DNA from: Henriciella sp.
GTDB lineage: Bacteria; Pseudomonadota; Alphaproteobacteria; Caulobacterales; Hyphomonadaceae
Assembly: GCA_030066975.1 (NCBI GenBank)
Contig: JASJAO010000002.1
Coordinates: 248,001-312,000 of the forward strand
Direction of reading: 5' to 3'
Length of the DNA: 64,000 bases
Shown here: positions 1 to 7,398 of the stretch, piece after piece
How the letters are laid out: each line of letters opens with the position of its first letter
Position numbering within the stretch: position 1 is the first letter of the stretch
Made by a program: the position numbers and the translations under genes
The notes under the pieces: generated by a model
What the model saw: the letters and a program-made list of their open reading frames with translations, nothing else
What the model was told of the DNA's origin: nothing
The model's database searches: none

Positions 1-695
1 TAAGCGACGATCGCCAGCGCAGGGTTGCCCCGGAAGGGGCCGGCTCCTTCGAACTGGATGGGGAATGGCTCGACGAGGATCTGACCGCGCAGGGCTATCT
101 GCGATTTGGCAAACGTGCTGTGCGCGCCGATCTCGCCGAACGGCTCGGCTGGGAGCTCTCCAAACGCCGCAAGGAAGCGGGCAAAGCGACGTTCGAAGTA
201 CCGACAGATCTCGCCTCGATCATCTCCTGTCCGCTTGAGGATTTTCATGTTGTGCTGAAGGGTTTTGGCGTTGTCGCGGCCCAGAAAGACAAGGAGTCCG
301 GCGCGGTGACTTTGTGGCGGTTCCAGTCACGCGCGTTTCAGGAAGAACAACGCAAGCGGCGCGAAAGCCGTCCACCGCGCAAGCCGCGCGGTGAAGGCGC
401 TCGTCCTGCGGGCAGACACAAAGGCAAAGGCGGACATCGGCCTTCGGGTGGCAAGTCCGGCACATCTCGTCGCGGTGCCCCTCGCGAGAGACAACCGGAC
501 CCGAACAGCCCGTTTGCTGCACTTGCCGCTCTGCTGCCGCCTGAGCCGCCGAAGCCGAAGAAGAAACGGAAGCCTAAGAAACAGAAGCCGACAGATTCGA
601 CTGCGACACAAGCATCGCCTCAAGCTGTTCCATCGGACACCGATGCCCCCGCCGCGCCTGAGCCAACACCATCAAAATCAACCCCTGATGCCTGA
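1..695 (+). CDS. C-terminal part of a DEAD/DEAH-box helicase (5' end outside window)
   Basis: The reading frame is open from the first bases (codons in phase with position 3) to a TGA at 693-695, so this is the 3' end of a longer gene. The visible part has a folded segment (about the first 110 residues), then a long basic, low-complexity tail rich in Arg, Lys, Gly and Pro, ending in a Pro/Lys and Ala/Ser/Thr/Pro run. Identification as the tail of the alphaproteobacterial helicase (MgpS/Suv3-like) rests mainly on context: in many alphaproteobacteria such a helicase directly precedes an S4-domain gene, a ferredoxin and carD, exactly as here. The helicase motor motifs lie upstream and cannot be seen. 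Its stop overlaps the start of the next gene by 8 bases, suggesting translational coupling. Confidence 0.7.
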   Translation, partial: SDDRQRRVAPEGAGSFELDGEWLDEDLTAQGYLRFGKRAVRADLAERLGWELSKRRKEAGKATFEVPTDLASIISCPLEDFHVVLKGFGVVAAQKDKESGAVTLWRFQSRAFQEEQRKRRESRPPRKPRGEGARPAGRHKGKGGHRPSGGKSGTSRRGAPRERQPDPNSPFAALAALLPPEPPKPKKKRKPKKQKPTDSTATQASPQAVPSDTDAPAAPEPTPSKSTPDA

Positions 696-981
696 TCAGG
701 ACAGCGAAGAGATCCGGCTTGATATCTGGCTGTGGCGCGCCCGGTTCTTCCGCACGAGGTCGCTTGCAAGCGACCATGTCAGCCGCAAAGGCGTGCGCCT
801 GACCCGTCACGGACAGACGCGGAAAACCGACAAGCCTGGCACGCGCATTCAGCCCGGTGATGTTCTGACCTTCTACAAAGCCAAAGACATCCAGACCATC
901 GAGATGCTTGAACCCGGAACGCGGCGGGGGCCCGCCTCGGAGGCGGCCGCCCTTTACAGATCCATCGCGCCCGATCCATAA
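688..981 (+). CDS. S4-domain RNA-binding protein, Hsp15/HslR family
   Basis: 97-residue protein. The N-terminus IRLDIWLWRARFFRTRSLA followed by a Gly-Val-Arg-Leu segment is the characteristic S4 RNA-binding fold of the HslR (Hsp15) family, which in E. coli binds 50S subunits carrying stalled peptidyl-tRNA. The ATG at 688 overlaps the helicase stop (ATGCCTGA), which is why I prefer it over the longer upstream extension that would lie entirely inside the helicase gene. The length fits the alphaproteobacterial members, which are shorter than the E. coli protein. Likely co-transcribed with the helicase, TerB-like and ferredoxin genes. Confidence 0.85.
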   Translation: MPDQDSEEIRLDIWLWRARFFRTRSLASDHVSRKGVRLTRHGQTRKTDKPGTRIQPGDVLTFYKAKDIQTIEMLEPGTRRGPASEAAALYRSIAPDP

Positions 982-989
982 GGCAGATT

Positions 990-1430
990 ATGAACGGATT
1001 TTTCTCAAAACTGTTTGGCGGGCGCGGCGAGGCGCCGGTTCGCGAGCTCGACCCCTATGAGGCCGCCGCCGCGCTGATGATTGAAGCGGCTTTGGTGGAT
1101 GGCATCTATGCCAATCTGGAAAGCGATATGGTGGCCGAGATCCTGGTGACCAGTTTCAACATGGACGCAGCGCGTGCTGACGAGGTATTGAAACGCGGCG
1201 AAGAGCTGGCAGAGAACGCCACTGACGCACATGCCCTGACCCGCCACGTCAAGAAGCTGCCAGACGATGAACGGACTTCAATCATTGAAGGTCTTTATCG
1301 GGTTTCCTTGGCAGACGGGGAAGCGTGCAAGTTTGAAGACGCCTACATTCGCCATGTTGCCAGCCTTTTGCACATTGACGATGTGACACGGGCTCATGCG
1401 CGCAAAAGAGCTGGGCTAAACGCACAGTGA
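990..1430 (+). CDS. TerB-like (tellurite-resistance fold) protein
   Basis: 146 residues. After a short N-terminal segment containing the FFSKLFGG-type leader typical of this group, the protein has the helical TerB-like domain with two acidic helix-loop repeats (EAALVDGIYANLE and RVSLADGEACKFED), the positions where TerB family proteins carry metal-coordinating acidic residues. The general TerB-like family is found in many proteobacteria outside tellurite-resistance operons and its cellular role is not established. It starts 8 bases after the S4 gene and belongs to the same run of genes; no other ter genes are near, so tellurite resistance should not be assumed. Confidence 0.8.
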   Translation: MNGFFSKLFGGRGEAPVRELDPYEAAAALMIEAALVDGIYANLESDMVAEILVTSFNMDAARADEVLKRGEELAENATDAHALTRHVKKLPDDERTSIIEGLYRVSLADGEACKFEDAYIRHVASLLHIDDVTRAHARKRAGLNAQ

Positions 1431-1504
1431 CAGCCCGCTACATTGACTTGCGCGGTGACCACAGCCATTTGCCGTGCTGCAACATGAATTACTAGGGCCA
1501 GTTG

Positions 1505-1846
1505 ATGACCTATATCGTTATGGATGCCTGCATCCGATGCAAGTATATGGACTGTGTGGAAGTCTGCCCCGTGGACTGTTTCTACGAAGGCGAAAACATG
1601 CTCGTCATTCATCCTGACGAGTGTATTGATTGCGGCGTCTGTGAGCCGGAATGCCCGGTTGAGGCGATCAAGCCGGACACTGAAGATGAACCGGATGCCA
1701 AGTGGCTGAAGCTGAATACCGACTTCTCGAAAGTCTGGCCGAACATCACAATTATGAAAGAACCGCCAGCCGACCGCGAAGACTTTGCGCAGGAAACCGG
1801 AAAACTGGCAAAGTATTTCAGTGAGAAGCCCGGAACCGGCGACTAG
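1505..1846 (+). CDS. fdxA: 7Fe-8S ferredoxin, FdxA family
   Basis: 113-residue ferredoxin with the two-cluster pattern of Azotobacter FdI-type proteins. Cysteines at residues 9, 17 and 50 match the [3Fe-4S] ligands and those at 21, 40, 43 and 46 match the [4Fe-4S] ligands; extra cysteines at 12 and 25 are also usual in this family. A C-terminal extension of about 55 residues follows the clusters, as expected for FdxA. A TTG one codon upstream is in frame, but the ATG at 1505 gives the standard MTYIV start. It carries electrons in the cytoplasm; the partner is unknown. The position directly before carD is conserved in alphaproteobacteria. Confidence 0.95.
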   Translation: MTYIVMDACIRCKYMDCVEVCPVDCFYEGENMLVIHPDECIDCGVCEPECPVEAIKPDTEDEPDAKWLKLNTDFSKVWPNITIMKEPPADREDFAQETGKLAKYFSEKPGTGD

Positions 1847-1915
1847 AGCATTCTCTATGGCAGTAGCCCCGTTGAAACCGCGCCAACTGTAATCAGATTA
1901 ATGAGAATTAAACGC

Positions 1916-1932
1916 GCCTATTGAGAATAGGC
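1916..1932. repeat. Short perfect hairpin downstream of fdxA
   Basis: GCCTATT-GAG-AATAGGC, a 7-bp perfect inverted repeat with a 3-base loop, followed by ACGTTTTC. It may be a weak intrinsic terminator for the helicase-to-ferredoxin unit, but it also overlaps the proposed -35 of the carD promoter, so it could equally be a regulator site. Confidence 0.5.
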
Positions 1933-1949
1933 ACGTTTTCTGCTATACA
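1921..1949 (+). promoter_or_regulatory. Predicted housekeeping promoter of carD
   Basis: TTGAGA (1921-1926), a 17-base spacer and TATACA (1944-1949) form a good sigma-70-type promoter about 100 bases before the carD ATG. Transcription would begin near 1956, leaving a leader of about 90 bases. The -35 element sits inside a perfect hairpin. Confidence 0.55.
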
Positions 1950-2048
1950 TATTTGTCACAACAAGACTCACGAGCCATGCACATTGTCGGTGGAAAGATC
2001 CCCTCACCGGCGACATGGCTCGTTTGCGTAGAAAATGAGGTCTCCCAC

Positions 2049-2570
2049 ATGGCAAAATCAGACGCGGCAACAAAGCTCGACTTCGAAGCTGGACAGAAGA
2101 TTGTTTACCCCGCTCACGGTGTTGGTACGGTTACCAGCATTGATCAGCAGCAAGTCGCGGGCATGACGCTCGAAGTCTACGTTGTCTCTTTTGACCAGGA
2201 CAAGATGATCCTGCGCGTCCCGACCAATCGCGCGATTGCCTCTGGCATGCGCGCGCTGGCCGGCTCCAAACTCGTCGATGATGCACTGCGCACGCTTGGC
2301 GGCAAGGCCCGTATCAAGCGGACCATGTGGTCACGCCGGGCGCAGGAATACGAAGCCAAGATCAATTCAGGTGATCTGATCTCCATCGCAGAAGTGGTGC
2401 GCGATCTGCACCGTCTCGAAGATCAGCCGGAACAGTCCTATTCGGAGCGCCAGCTTTATGAAAGCGCGCTGGACCGGATGGCCCGCGAACTCGCAGCGGT
2501 TGAGAGCATTGATCACGACACCGCAATGGACCGTCTGGCCAAGTCCCTCGCCAAGAAGAAAGCGGCCTGA
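2049..2570 (+). CDS. carD: CarD/CdnL-type RNA polymerase-binding transcription regulator
   Basis: 173 residues. The N-terminal half (about residues 9-70, with KIVYPAHGVGTV) is the RNA-polymerase beta-subunit-interacting CarD_CdnL_TRCF domain and the rest is the helical domain that contacts promoter DNA. The family stabilises open complexes, particularly at rRNA and growth promoters; the Caulobacter orthologue is CdnL. I choose the ATG at 2049 because a GAGG Shine-Dalgarno lies 8 bases upstream and it gives the family's usual N-terminus; a frame extension to 1953 has no conserved features. It is followed by a clear terminator and then rpoH. Confidence 0.95.
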   Translation: MAKSDAATKLDFEAGQKIVYPAHGVGTVTSIDQQQVAGMTLEVYVVSFDQDKMILRVPTNRAIASGMRALAGSKLVDDALRTLGGKARIKRTMWSRRAQEYEAKINSGDLISIAEVVRDLHRLEDQPEQSYSERQLYESALDRMARELAAVESIDHDTAMDRLAKSLAKKKAA

Positions 2571-2604
2571 AAAGGCAACGTCGAAGACGACGCGTAAAGT
2601 CTTT

Positions 2605-2634
2605 AAAGCCTCGCCGAACCGGCGGGGCTTTTTC
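2605..2634 (+). terminator. Rho-independent terminator after carD
   Basis: Stem AGCCTCGCCG / CGGCGGGGCT with loop AACC and one G-T pair, followed by a T run (TTTTT). Placed 35 bases after the carD stop. Confidence 0.85.
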
Positions 2635-2756
2635 GTTTCCTGTGTGAACAAGCCCTGTATCTGACGCTTTTTAGTTCATTTTGAAAAAAATCAACCTGCC
2701 ACGTGATCCACTCGCCTTAACCGGGCGTAAACAGCCTAAACACGTGGAGACAAGAC

Positions 2757-3638
2757 ATGGCAACACAGCAAGCTGGATCCGCTGACCGCCGCTTTGTACG
2801 CAAAGCTATGAAGGCCCCAATGCTTGAAGCCGATCATGAGATCGACCTTGCCACCCGATGGCGCGATAACAATGACGAACGCGCCCTGCACGAATTGACC
2901 ACAGCCTACATGCGGCTGGTGATCGCCATGGCGTCGAAGTTTCGCCATTATGGATTGCCGCTCGCTGACCTGGTTCAGGAGGGCAATGTCGGCCTGATGC
3001 AGGCGGCGGCTCGCTTTGATCCCGGACGGGAAGTGCGCTTCTCAACCTATGCGTCCTGGTGGATCCGGTCTTCGATCCAGGACTATGTTCTGCGCAACTG
3101 GTCGATTGTGCGAACCGGCACAACTGCGGCGCAGAAATCGCTGTTCTTCAATCTGCGCAGATTGCGTGCGAAGATTGACGACACCGGTGACGGCGTCATG
3201 ACGGATGAGAATCGCAAATGGGTTTCGGAACACCTCGGCGTGCCGGAGCGGGACGTCGCCTCCATGGCCTCCAGGCTCTCAGCCTCAGACCGATCGCTCA
3301 ACGCGCCGATGACCGCAGATGGCGAAGCCGAATGGCAAGACCTGTTACCCGATCACGCGGCCACGCCTGACGTTCAGGTCATGGAGCAGCGCGACAGCGA
3401 GCGCCGCAAGGAATGGATTGCCGAAGCGCTGAAAGCCCTGAATGAGCGCGAAACGCTGATCATCATGGAGCGTCGCCTGACCGATGATGGTGTGACGCTG
3501 GAAGTGCTCGGCAAGCGGCTCGGCATCTCCAAGGAGCGCGTGCGCCAGATCGAACACCAGGCGCTGGGCAAACTGCGCAAAGCCCTGACCAGCATGGTCG
3601 GCGACCCGCAGGCCGCCGGACTGATCCCGCAAGCCTGA
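2757..3638 (+). CDS. rpoH: Heat-shock sigma factor sigma-32
   Basis: 293 residues, normal length for RpoH. Region 2.1-2.2 (about residues 50-88, with DLVQEGNVGLMQAAARFDP) binds core polymerase; region 2.4 follows (FSTYASWWIRSSIQDYVLRN). The RpoH box QKSLFFNLRR occupies residues 126-135 and distinguishes sigma-32 from other group members. Region 4.2 with the helix-turn-helix (VLGKRLGISKERVRQIEHQA) recognises the -35 element. It should direct transcription of chaperone and protease genes, and two expected targets, clpB and ftsH, lie in this same window behind heat-shock-like promoter motifs. Alphaproteobacteria may carry more than one rpoH; which paralogue this is cannot be decided here. Confidence 0.95.
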   Translation: MATQQAGSADRRFVRKAMKAPMLEADHEIDLATRWRDNNDERALHELTTAYMRLVIAMASKFRHYGLPLADLVQEGNVGLMQAAARFDPGREVRFSTYASWWIRSSIQDYVLRNWSIVRTGTTAAQKSLFFNLRRLRAKIDDTGDGVMTDENRKWVSEHLGVPERDVASMASRLSASDRSLNAPMTADGEAEWQDLLPDHAATPDVQVMEQRDSERRKEWIAEALKALNERETLIIMERRLTDDGVTLEVLGKRLGISKERVRQIEHQALGKLRKALTSMVGDPQAAGLIPQA

Positions 3639-3756
3639 AGCCTGATTGCCCGCGCCGTTCCATCGTACAGGCTGACGACGCGCGCTGACGTTGAGTGATG
3701 GCTTCCCGCGGGTCCAGGTTCTGATAAATTACGAGGAGAATCGGAGAGAGTGTTCC

Positions 3757-5127
3757 ATGCAACTCGTAAGTGATGAGATCCTGATTGACAGCGGTCAGAT
3801 CGACCCAACTTATCCCGCCATCTATCCCAAGCTGGAAGGGTTCGAACTCGCCAATCCGGCGTCCTGGACCTCCGGCCATCCGTTCGACTTCTACAGACGC
3901 CTGCGCGAAGAGGCGCCGGTGCATTGGACCCCGGGATACAAAGCGTTTTCCGGCTTCTGGTCGGTCAGTCGCTATGAGGACATCAAGACGGTGGAGCTTG
4001 CGCCGCATGTGTTCTCCTCTCAGCGCGGAAGTATCAATATCGGTGTCGCACGGCGTGAGGACTGGAAGCCGAAGAAGCTGGTGCCGGCGGCGTTCAACTC
4101 GCTGATCAACCTCGACGCGCCGCATCATATGGAGATGCGGATTCAGCAGAAGGACTTCTTCATTCCAGCCTATGTGGCGAAGATCCGCGATCGGGTTGCC
4201 GCCCACATTGACGGCTTGCTGGACGAGATGGAGCGTCAGGGTCCGGAGGTCGACTTCGTCAAGATGTTCTCCGAACAGGTACCGCTCTTCACACTGTGTG
4301 AGATGCTGGGCGTCGATGAGGCCGACCGTCCGAAGATCGTTCATTGGATGCACTATCTTGAGATGGCGAGCATGTACACGGTCAACAAGTGGCAAGTGAT
4401 CATGGGCAACCCCTTGTTTCCCTTCCGCTTCTTCAAGGCTGTGAATGAGATGTTTGCCTATGGCGAGCAGGTGATGGCCGACCGCAAGGCGCATCCGCGC
4501 GAGGACTTGCTGACCGTGATCGCCCAGTCCAAGCTGGACGGGGAGGAACTGAGCCAGGAGTATCTCGACGGATCCTGGTTGCTGATCATCTTTGCTGGCA
4601 ATGACACGACGCGCAACTCGCTGACGGGCACGATCCAGCTGATGCATGACTTCCCCGATCAGCGCCAGATGGTGCTGGACGATCCGAGCCTGATCCCGCG
4701 CATGTCGCAGGAGGCTTTGCGGCTCGTCTCGCCGGTCAAGCATATGCGGCGCACAGCGCTGGAAGACTTTGAAATCAATGGACAAAAAATCGCCAAGGAT
4801 GAGAAAGTCGCAATGTGGTATGGCGCGGCCAATCGCGACCCGGACGTCTTCCCCGAGCCCGACACGTTCGACATGATGCGCGAGAATATCGACAAGCATC
4901 TCGCCTTTGGCCATGGCGTGCACAAATGCCTCGGCGCGCGCATCGCGCAGATGCAGCTTCGCCTGTCTTATGAAAAGATTTTCGAGCGTTTTCCGAACAT
5001 CGCGCCGGTCGGCAAAGTCGTCTATGCGCCGAATGCGCTGGTCAATGCGATGTCGAGTTTGAAGGTGAACCTGTATGGCGCGGGCGGTCAGCGCGCACCT
5101 CAGGTCCAGGTTCAGGCGGCCGAATAG
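3757..5127 (+). CDS. Cytochrome P450
   Basis: 456 residues, soluble bacterial class I type. The I-helix oxygen-activation motif AGNDTT is at residues 280-285, the K-helix ExxR (EALR) follows, and the heme loop FGHGVHKCLG has the cysteine ligand at residue 391. The ATG at 3757 is preceded by purine-rich sequence (GGAGAGAG) and gives the expected N-terminus; an in-frame TTG at 3691 is less likely. Overall resemblance is to bacterial P450s acting on steroid, terpene or alkyl substrates (CYP125/CYP142-like group), but the substrate cannot be read from the sequence. No ferredoxin or ferredoxin reductase gene adjoins it, so redox partners must come from elsewhere. A long antisense frame across it is a codon-bias shadow. 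Confidence 0.93.
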   Translation: MQLVSDEILIDSGQIDPTYPAIYPKLEGFELANPASWTSGHPFDFYRRLREEAPVHWTPGYKAFSGFWSVSRYEDIKTVELAPHVFSSQRGSINIGVARREDWKPKKLVPAAFNSLINLDAPHHMEMRIQQKDFFIPAYVAKIRDRVAAHIDGLLDEMERQGPEVDFVKMFSEQVPLFTLCEMLGVDEADRPKIVHWMHYLEMASMYTVNKWQVIMGNPLFPFRFFKAVNEMFAYGEQVMADRKAHPREDLLTVIAQSKLDGEELSQEYLDGSWLLIIFAGNDTTRNSLTGTIQLMHDFPDQRQMVLDDPSLIPRMSQEALRLVSPVKHMRRTALEDFEINGQKIAKDEKVAMWYGAANRDPDVFPEPDTFDMMRENIDKHLAFGHGVHKCLGARIAQMQLRLSYEKIFERFPNIAPVGKVVYAPNALVNAMSSLKVNLYGAGGQRAPQVQVQAAE

Positions 5128-5130
5128 GCG

Positions 5131-5796
5131 CTAGCTGGAATCAAACGCAGAGCGGGTAAAATAGTGCAGATCGATCAGCGCTTGGGTGCTGACCGGGTGC
5201 TTTTGCCGCCGCGCTTTGGTGACGGTCGGCGGATGGCCGAGCCGGAGCGGATTGGTCCGGGTGGCCCCGGTCTTGCGCCCCGCCCGCTGCCGCTCGAGCC
5301 AGCGGGCCATGCGGCGCGCGTCTTTTTTGGGCTGTTCAAGCACAGCCTCAAGCCGCTGAAACCGTTGGACAAGGGTGCCCGGGTCCACGAACGCGTCATC
5401 GTCTGAGGGCATGGTCAGGGCGCGAGCAGGCGTGTCAGCGACAACCTCATCGCCGGCCTCGGTCACTTCATACCAGAGCGCGAGCGCGCTTGGCTGCGGC
5501 TCGGTCAGCGGAAAGGCTAGCCTCTGAGGTTTGGGCAGGTCGCGGAGCCGGGCGAGGGCGTCCGGGTCGGTCTCGCGCGGCGCAGTACGCACCGGCAACA
5601 CTTCGGTGAGGGCCATTAACAGCAGCGCCCGGCGCACCAGCGCCTCGGCCTGACGCAGCAGGATCAGCGTCTCGCGCCGCGCCGGCGCGCGCAGCAGCCC
5701 GCCGGGGATAAGCGCGTCGGCAAACCGCGTCACCAACCCCCGCACCGCGCGCCACCCCCGCGCCAAAGCCAGCTCTGTACTCTGCTCCATCGTCAT
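5131..5796 (-). CDS. Conserved-looking hypothetical protein, unrecognised family
   Basis: 221 residues, cytoplasmic by appearance (no signal peptide or membrane helix that I trust). The N-terminal half has an amphipathic helical segment rich in Leu, Ala and Arg (TLILLRQAEALVRRALLL), the middle is acidic and Pro-rich, and the last 70 residues are very basic (KKDARRMARWLERQRAGRK and following). Codon use and GC match the core genome. It converges with the P450 gene with 3 bases between stops. I do not recognise a domain. The basic C-terminus could bind nucleic acid, but that is speculation. Confidence 0.6.
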   Translation of the reverse strand: MTMEQSTELALARGWRAVRGLVTRFADALIPGGLLRAPARRETLILLRQAEALVRRALLLMALTEVLPVRTAPRETDPDALARLRDLPKPQRLAFPLTEPQPSALALWYEVTEAGDEVVADTPARALTMPSDDDAFVDPGTLVQRFQRLEAVLEQPKKDARRMARWLERQRAGRKTGATRTNPLRLGHPPTVTKARRQKHPVSTQALIDLHYFTRSAFDSS

Positions 5797-5922
5797 GAGC
5801 GCGAGTATGCGGGGGATGGGCGTTGGGTCGGATTGATTTTTTGGAAGTGGTCGCTGTTTGGGTGCCCGGTTTGGGGCGATTTTAATCGCTCATTACTTCC
5901 GCAAGGGGTGAAAGACCGAACA

Positions 5923-6282
5923 TTAGATTTTTGATACGCCGAGATCATCTCGTAAGGCTGCCTTAAGTCTGTCGTGAGCCTCATATCTTGCTGCTACGTC
6001 GTCATTTGTTTCAACGATTTTGGCGACAGCTTCACGCACAAGAGGAGGGGCGACTAAATCACAGCGCATTTGCCAATAAGCAAAATTTTTGGCGGCTTTG
6101 TCAGACCGAGAAACAGCCGCCTCGTGATAAGCTTCCAACAATCCGATGTATGCCGCCTTACGCTCTTCGAAATTCCTCTTTCTCGTCTGACTTCGGTTTT
6201 GCAGCCAAGATTGGATGAACGCCGTAATTATTGAACCAAGCCCAAATGCTGTTAAGAGCGGAAGAATGAACTCGGGATTCAA
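5923..6282 (-). CDS. Small membrane-anchored hypothetical protein
   Basis: 119 residues from a TTG start at 6282, preceded by purine-rich AAGGGAAAGAGA. One N-terminal transmembrane helix (about residues 5-25, ILPLLTAFGLGSIITAFIQ) is followed by a basic, helical, probably coiled-coil cytoplasmic region. This layout (single anchor then a charged helix) recurs in many small proteins of mobile or defence-type regions. It lies 22 bases downstream of the GIY-YIG nuclease gene on the same strand, in the same visibly lower-GC tract, so the two probably form one transcript. Function unknown; no database family recognised. Confidence 0.6.
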   Translation of the reverse strand: MNPEFILPLLTAFGLGSIITAFIQSWLQNRSQTRKRNFEERKAAYIGLLEAYHEAAVSRSDKAAKNFAYWQMRCDLVAPPLVREAVAKIVETNDDVAARYEAHDRLKAALRDDLGVSKI

Positions 6283-6304
6283 ATTCTCTTTCCCTTGACG
6301 TTAC

Positions 6305-7009
6305 TCACTGAAATTTTCGCCTCTTGAATGCCCGTATGTCTTCGCGCGTGAGTTTGAACCACTCGCCATTTGCACGCTTGTCAGAAAATCTTCGATGCCA
6401 GTAGCTTTCGATCCCACTTGGATCGTCTGTCCGTATCGTATGAACAAGATCAACCTTTTCAGGCATTGAAACACCGATTTCTTTTACACGACGCTCGATC
6501 TCGTCACTTCGACCGATTTTGAAATGAGCGCCAGATTTCAAAAGGTATACGAAACCTTCACGAGCACTTTCCTGTGTGGCTTTTGTGTCTTCTTCGTCTG
6601 GCAGCAAGTTGGCGATATCTGCAAACTCTTCATTTTCGGCTACCCATGCTGAAAGCGCTTGGAGCAACGACGCCTTGTTACCAAAATGCTTCGAAAATGT
6701 TGTGTGAGAGGGAAAGCCCTCGTTGTCGCGCGCATACATTCGCACATCAACTTCGGCGGGTATGCGTCCGAGTTGTCGAACAAACTCCGCATATTGCTGA
6801 AGAATATTATCTGATGAGAGTTTACCTTGCTTTTTGTTGGGCTCGAGACCTGCCTCAACAAGGGCGGCACTCCAGCTCCTCCAATGGACGCCATACCACT
6901 CAGGTTTTCTAATTCCTGTTTCTCTCTCAAACACCCTCATGCCCGGAGCACGATCATACTTTTCATAAACTCGCTGAATTTCGGATAGTATGAATTCACG
7001 CGATGGCAT
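6305..7009 (-). CDS. GIY-YIG nuclease-domain protein (T5orf172/MUG113 type) with two homing-endonuclease-associated repeats
   Basis: 234 residues from the ATG at 7009, which has AGGA about 7 bases upstream; an earlier in-frame ATG at 7057 lacks such a site. Residues about 4-53 and 65-118 look like two copies of the homing-endonuclease-associated repeat, a helical DNA-binding module (each with an Arg-Xaa-Pro turn: RAPG, GRIPAE). A linker precedes a C-terminal GIY-YIG domain of the T5orf172/MUG113 kind from about residue 151: FVYLLKSG and FKIG supply the two GIY-YIG strands, R167 and R173 the basic helix, E201 the likely catalytic acid, H205 the following His, and GEWFKL the closing strand. Expected to nick or cut DNA. 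Lower GC than the flanks suggests acquisition by transfer. Confidence 0.8.
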   Translation of the reverse strand: MPSREFILSEIQRVYEKYDRAPGMRVFERETGIRKPEWYGVHWRSWSAALVEAGLEPNKKQGKLSSDNILQQYAEFVRQLGRIPAEVDVRMYARDNEGFPSHTTFSKHFGNKASLLQALSAWVAENEEFADIANLLPDEEDTKATQESAREGFVYLLKSGAHFKIGRSDEIERRVKEIGVSMPEKVDLVHTIRTDDPSGIESYWHRRFSDKRANGEWFKLTREDIRAFKRRKFQ

Positions 7010-7398
7010 AGTGGGGTCCTGCTTGGGGTATTGACCACACCCGTAGCACAACAGCAATTGGTCAAATCCGCAAGTGGCTATTGGCTTGTTTCATCTCCTT
7101 CTGGGATATAGGGACCGAAAGCTGCATCTATACCTAAAAAATTTTAGACTGCTTACTCAGCCCATGCGGCCTGCCTCACACCGTCTCCACTTCCTTGGGG
7201 GCGGAGACTTTGCGGGGGTTCGCCTCGTGGCGGGGTTTGGGGAGGAGGCGGGATTGGCATCAGGCGAAGCCGACGCCGACATTCAGCCCGCTTGTGATGC
7301 GGATTTAGGATTATCGGCGAAATTGGTCCAGTAGCAGAGACAAAGTCTTCGCAACACCGTGTTACCAAAGCCTTTGAAAGAGGAAGGAGGTTCGGAAA
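7010..7398. other. Intergenic stretch between nuclease gene and secreted-protein gene
   Basis: About 390 bases without a convincing gene. It holds the start region of the nuclease gene, the decayed gene copy at 7167-7282, and the strong ribosome-binding site AGGAAGGAGG (7380s) of the gene at 7399. No tRNA or integrase attachment site was recognised. Confidence 0.6.
7167..7282 (-). pseudogene. Decayed 3' fragment of the gene at 8361-8633
   Basis: On the minus strand this stretch encodes a diverged copy of about the last 37 codons of the intact gene at 8361-8633 (VGVGFA, CQSR, LLPKPR, then PRK and the PKEVE ending), including the same stop context and 9 further shared bases. The Trp codon TGG of the intact gene is TGA here and six bases are missing. 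Only this tail is present; nothing matches the first half of the gene. It is therefore a non-functional remnant of duplication or recombination. The intact copy and this one lie in the same orientation as direct repeats around the secreted-protein gene. Confidence 0.75.

Noticed and set aside
391-687. Long N-terminal extension of the S4-domain protein
   Set aside because: The extra sequence lies entirely within the helicase reading frame and has no conserved features; the ATG at 688 overlaps the helicase stop as expected for coupled genes.
3463-4923. A 486-codon open frame antisense to rpoH end and the P450 gene
   Set aside because: It lies opposite two clear protein genes, encodes a His/Arg/Leu-rich product with no domain, and is a typical shadow frame of high-GC codon usage.
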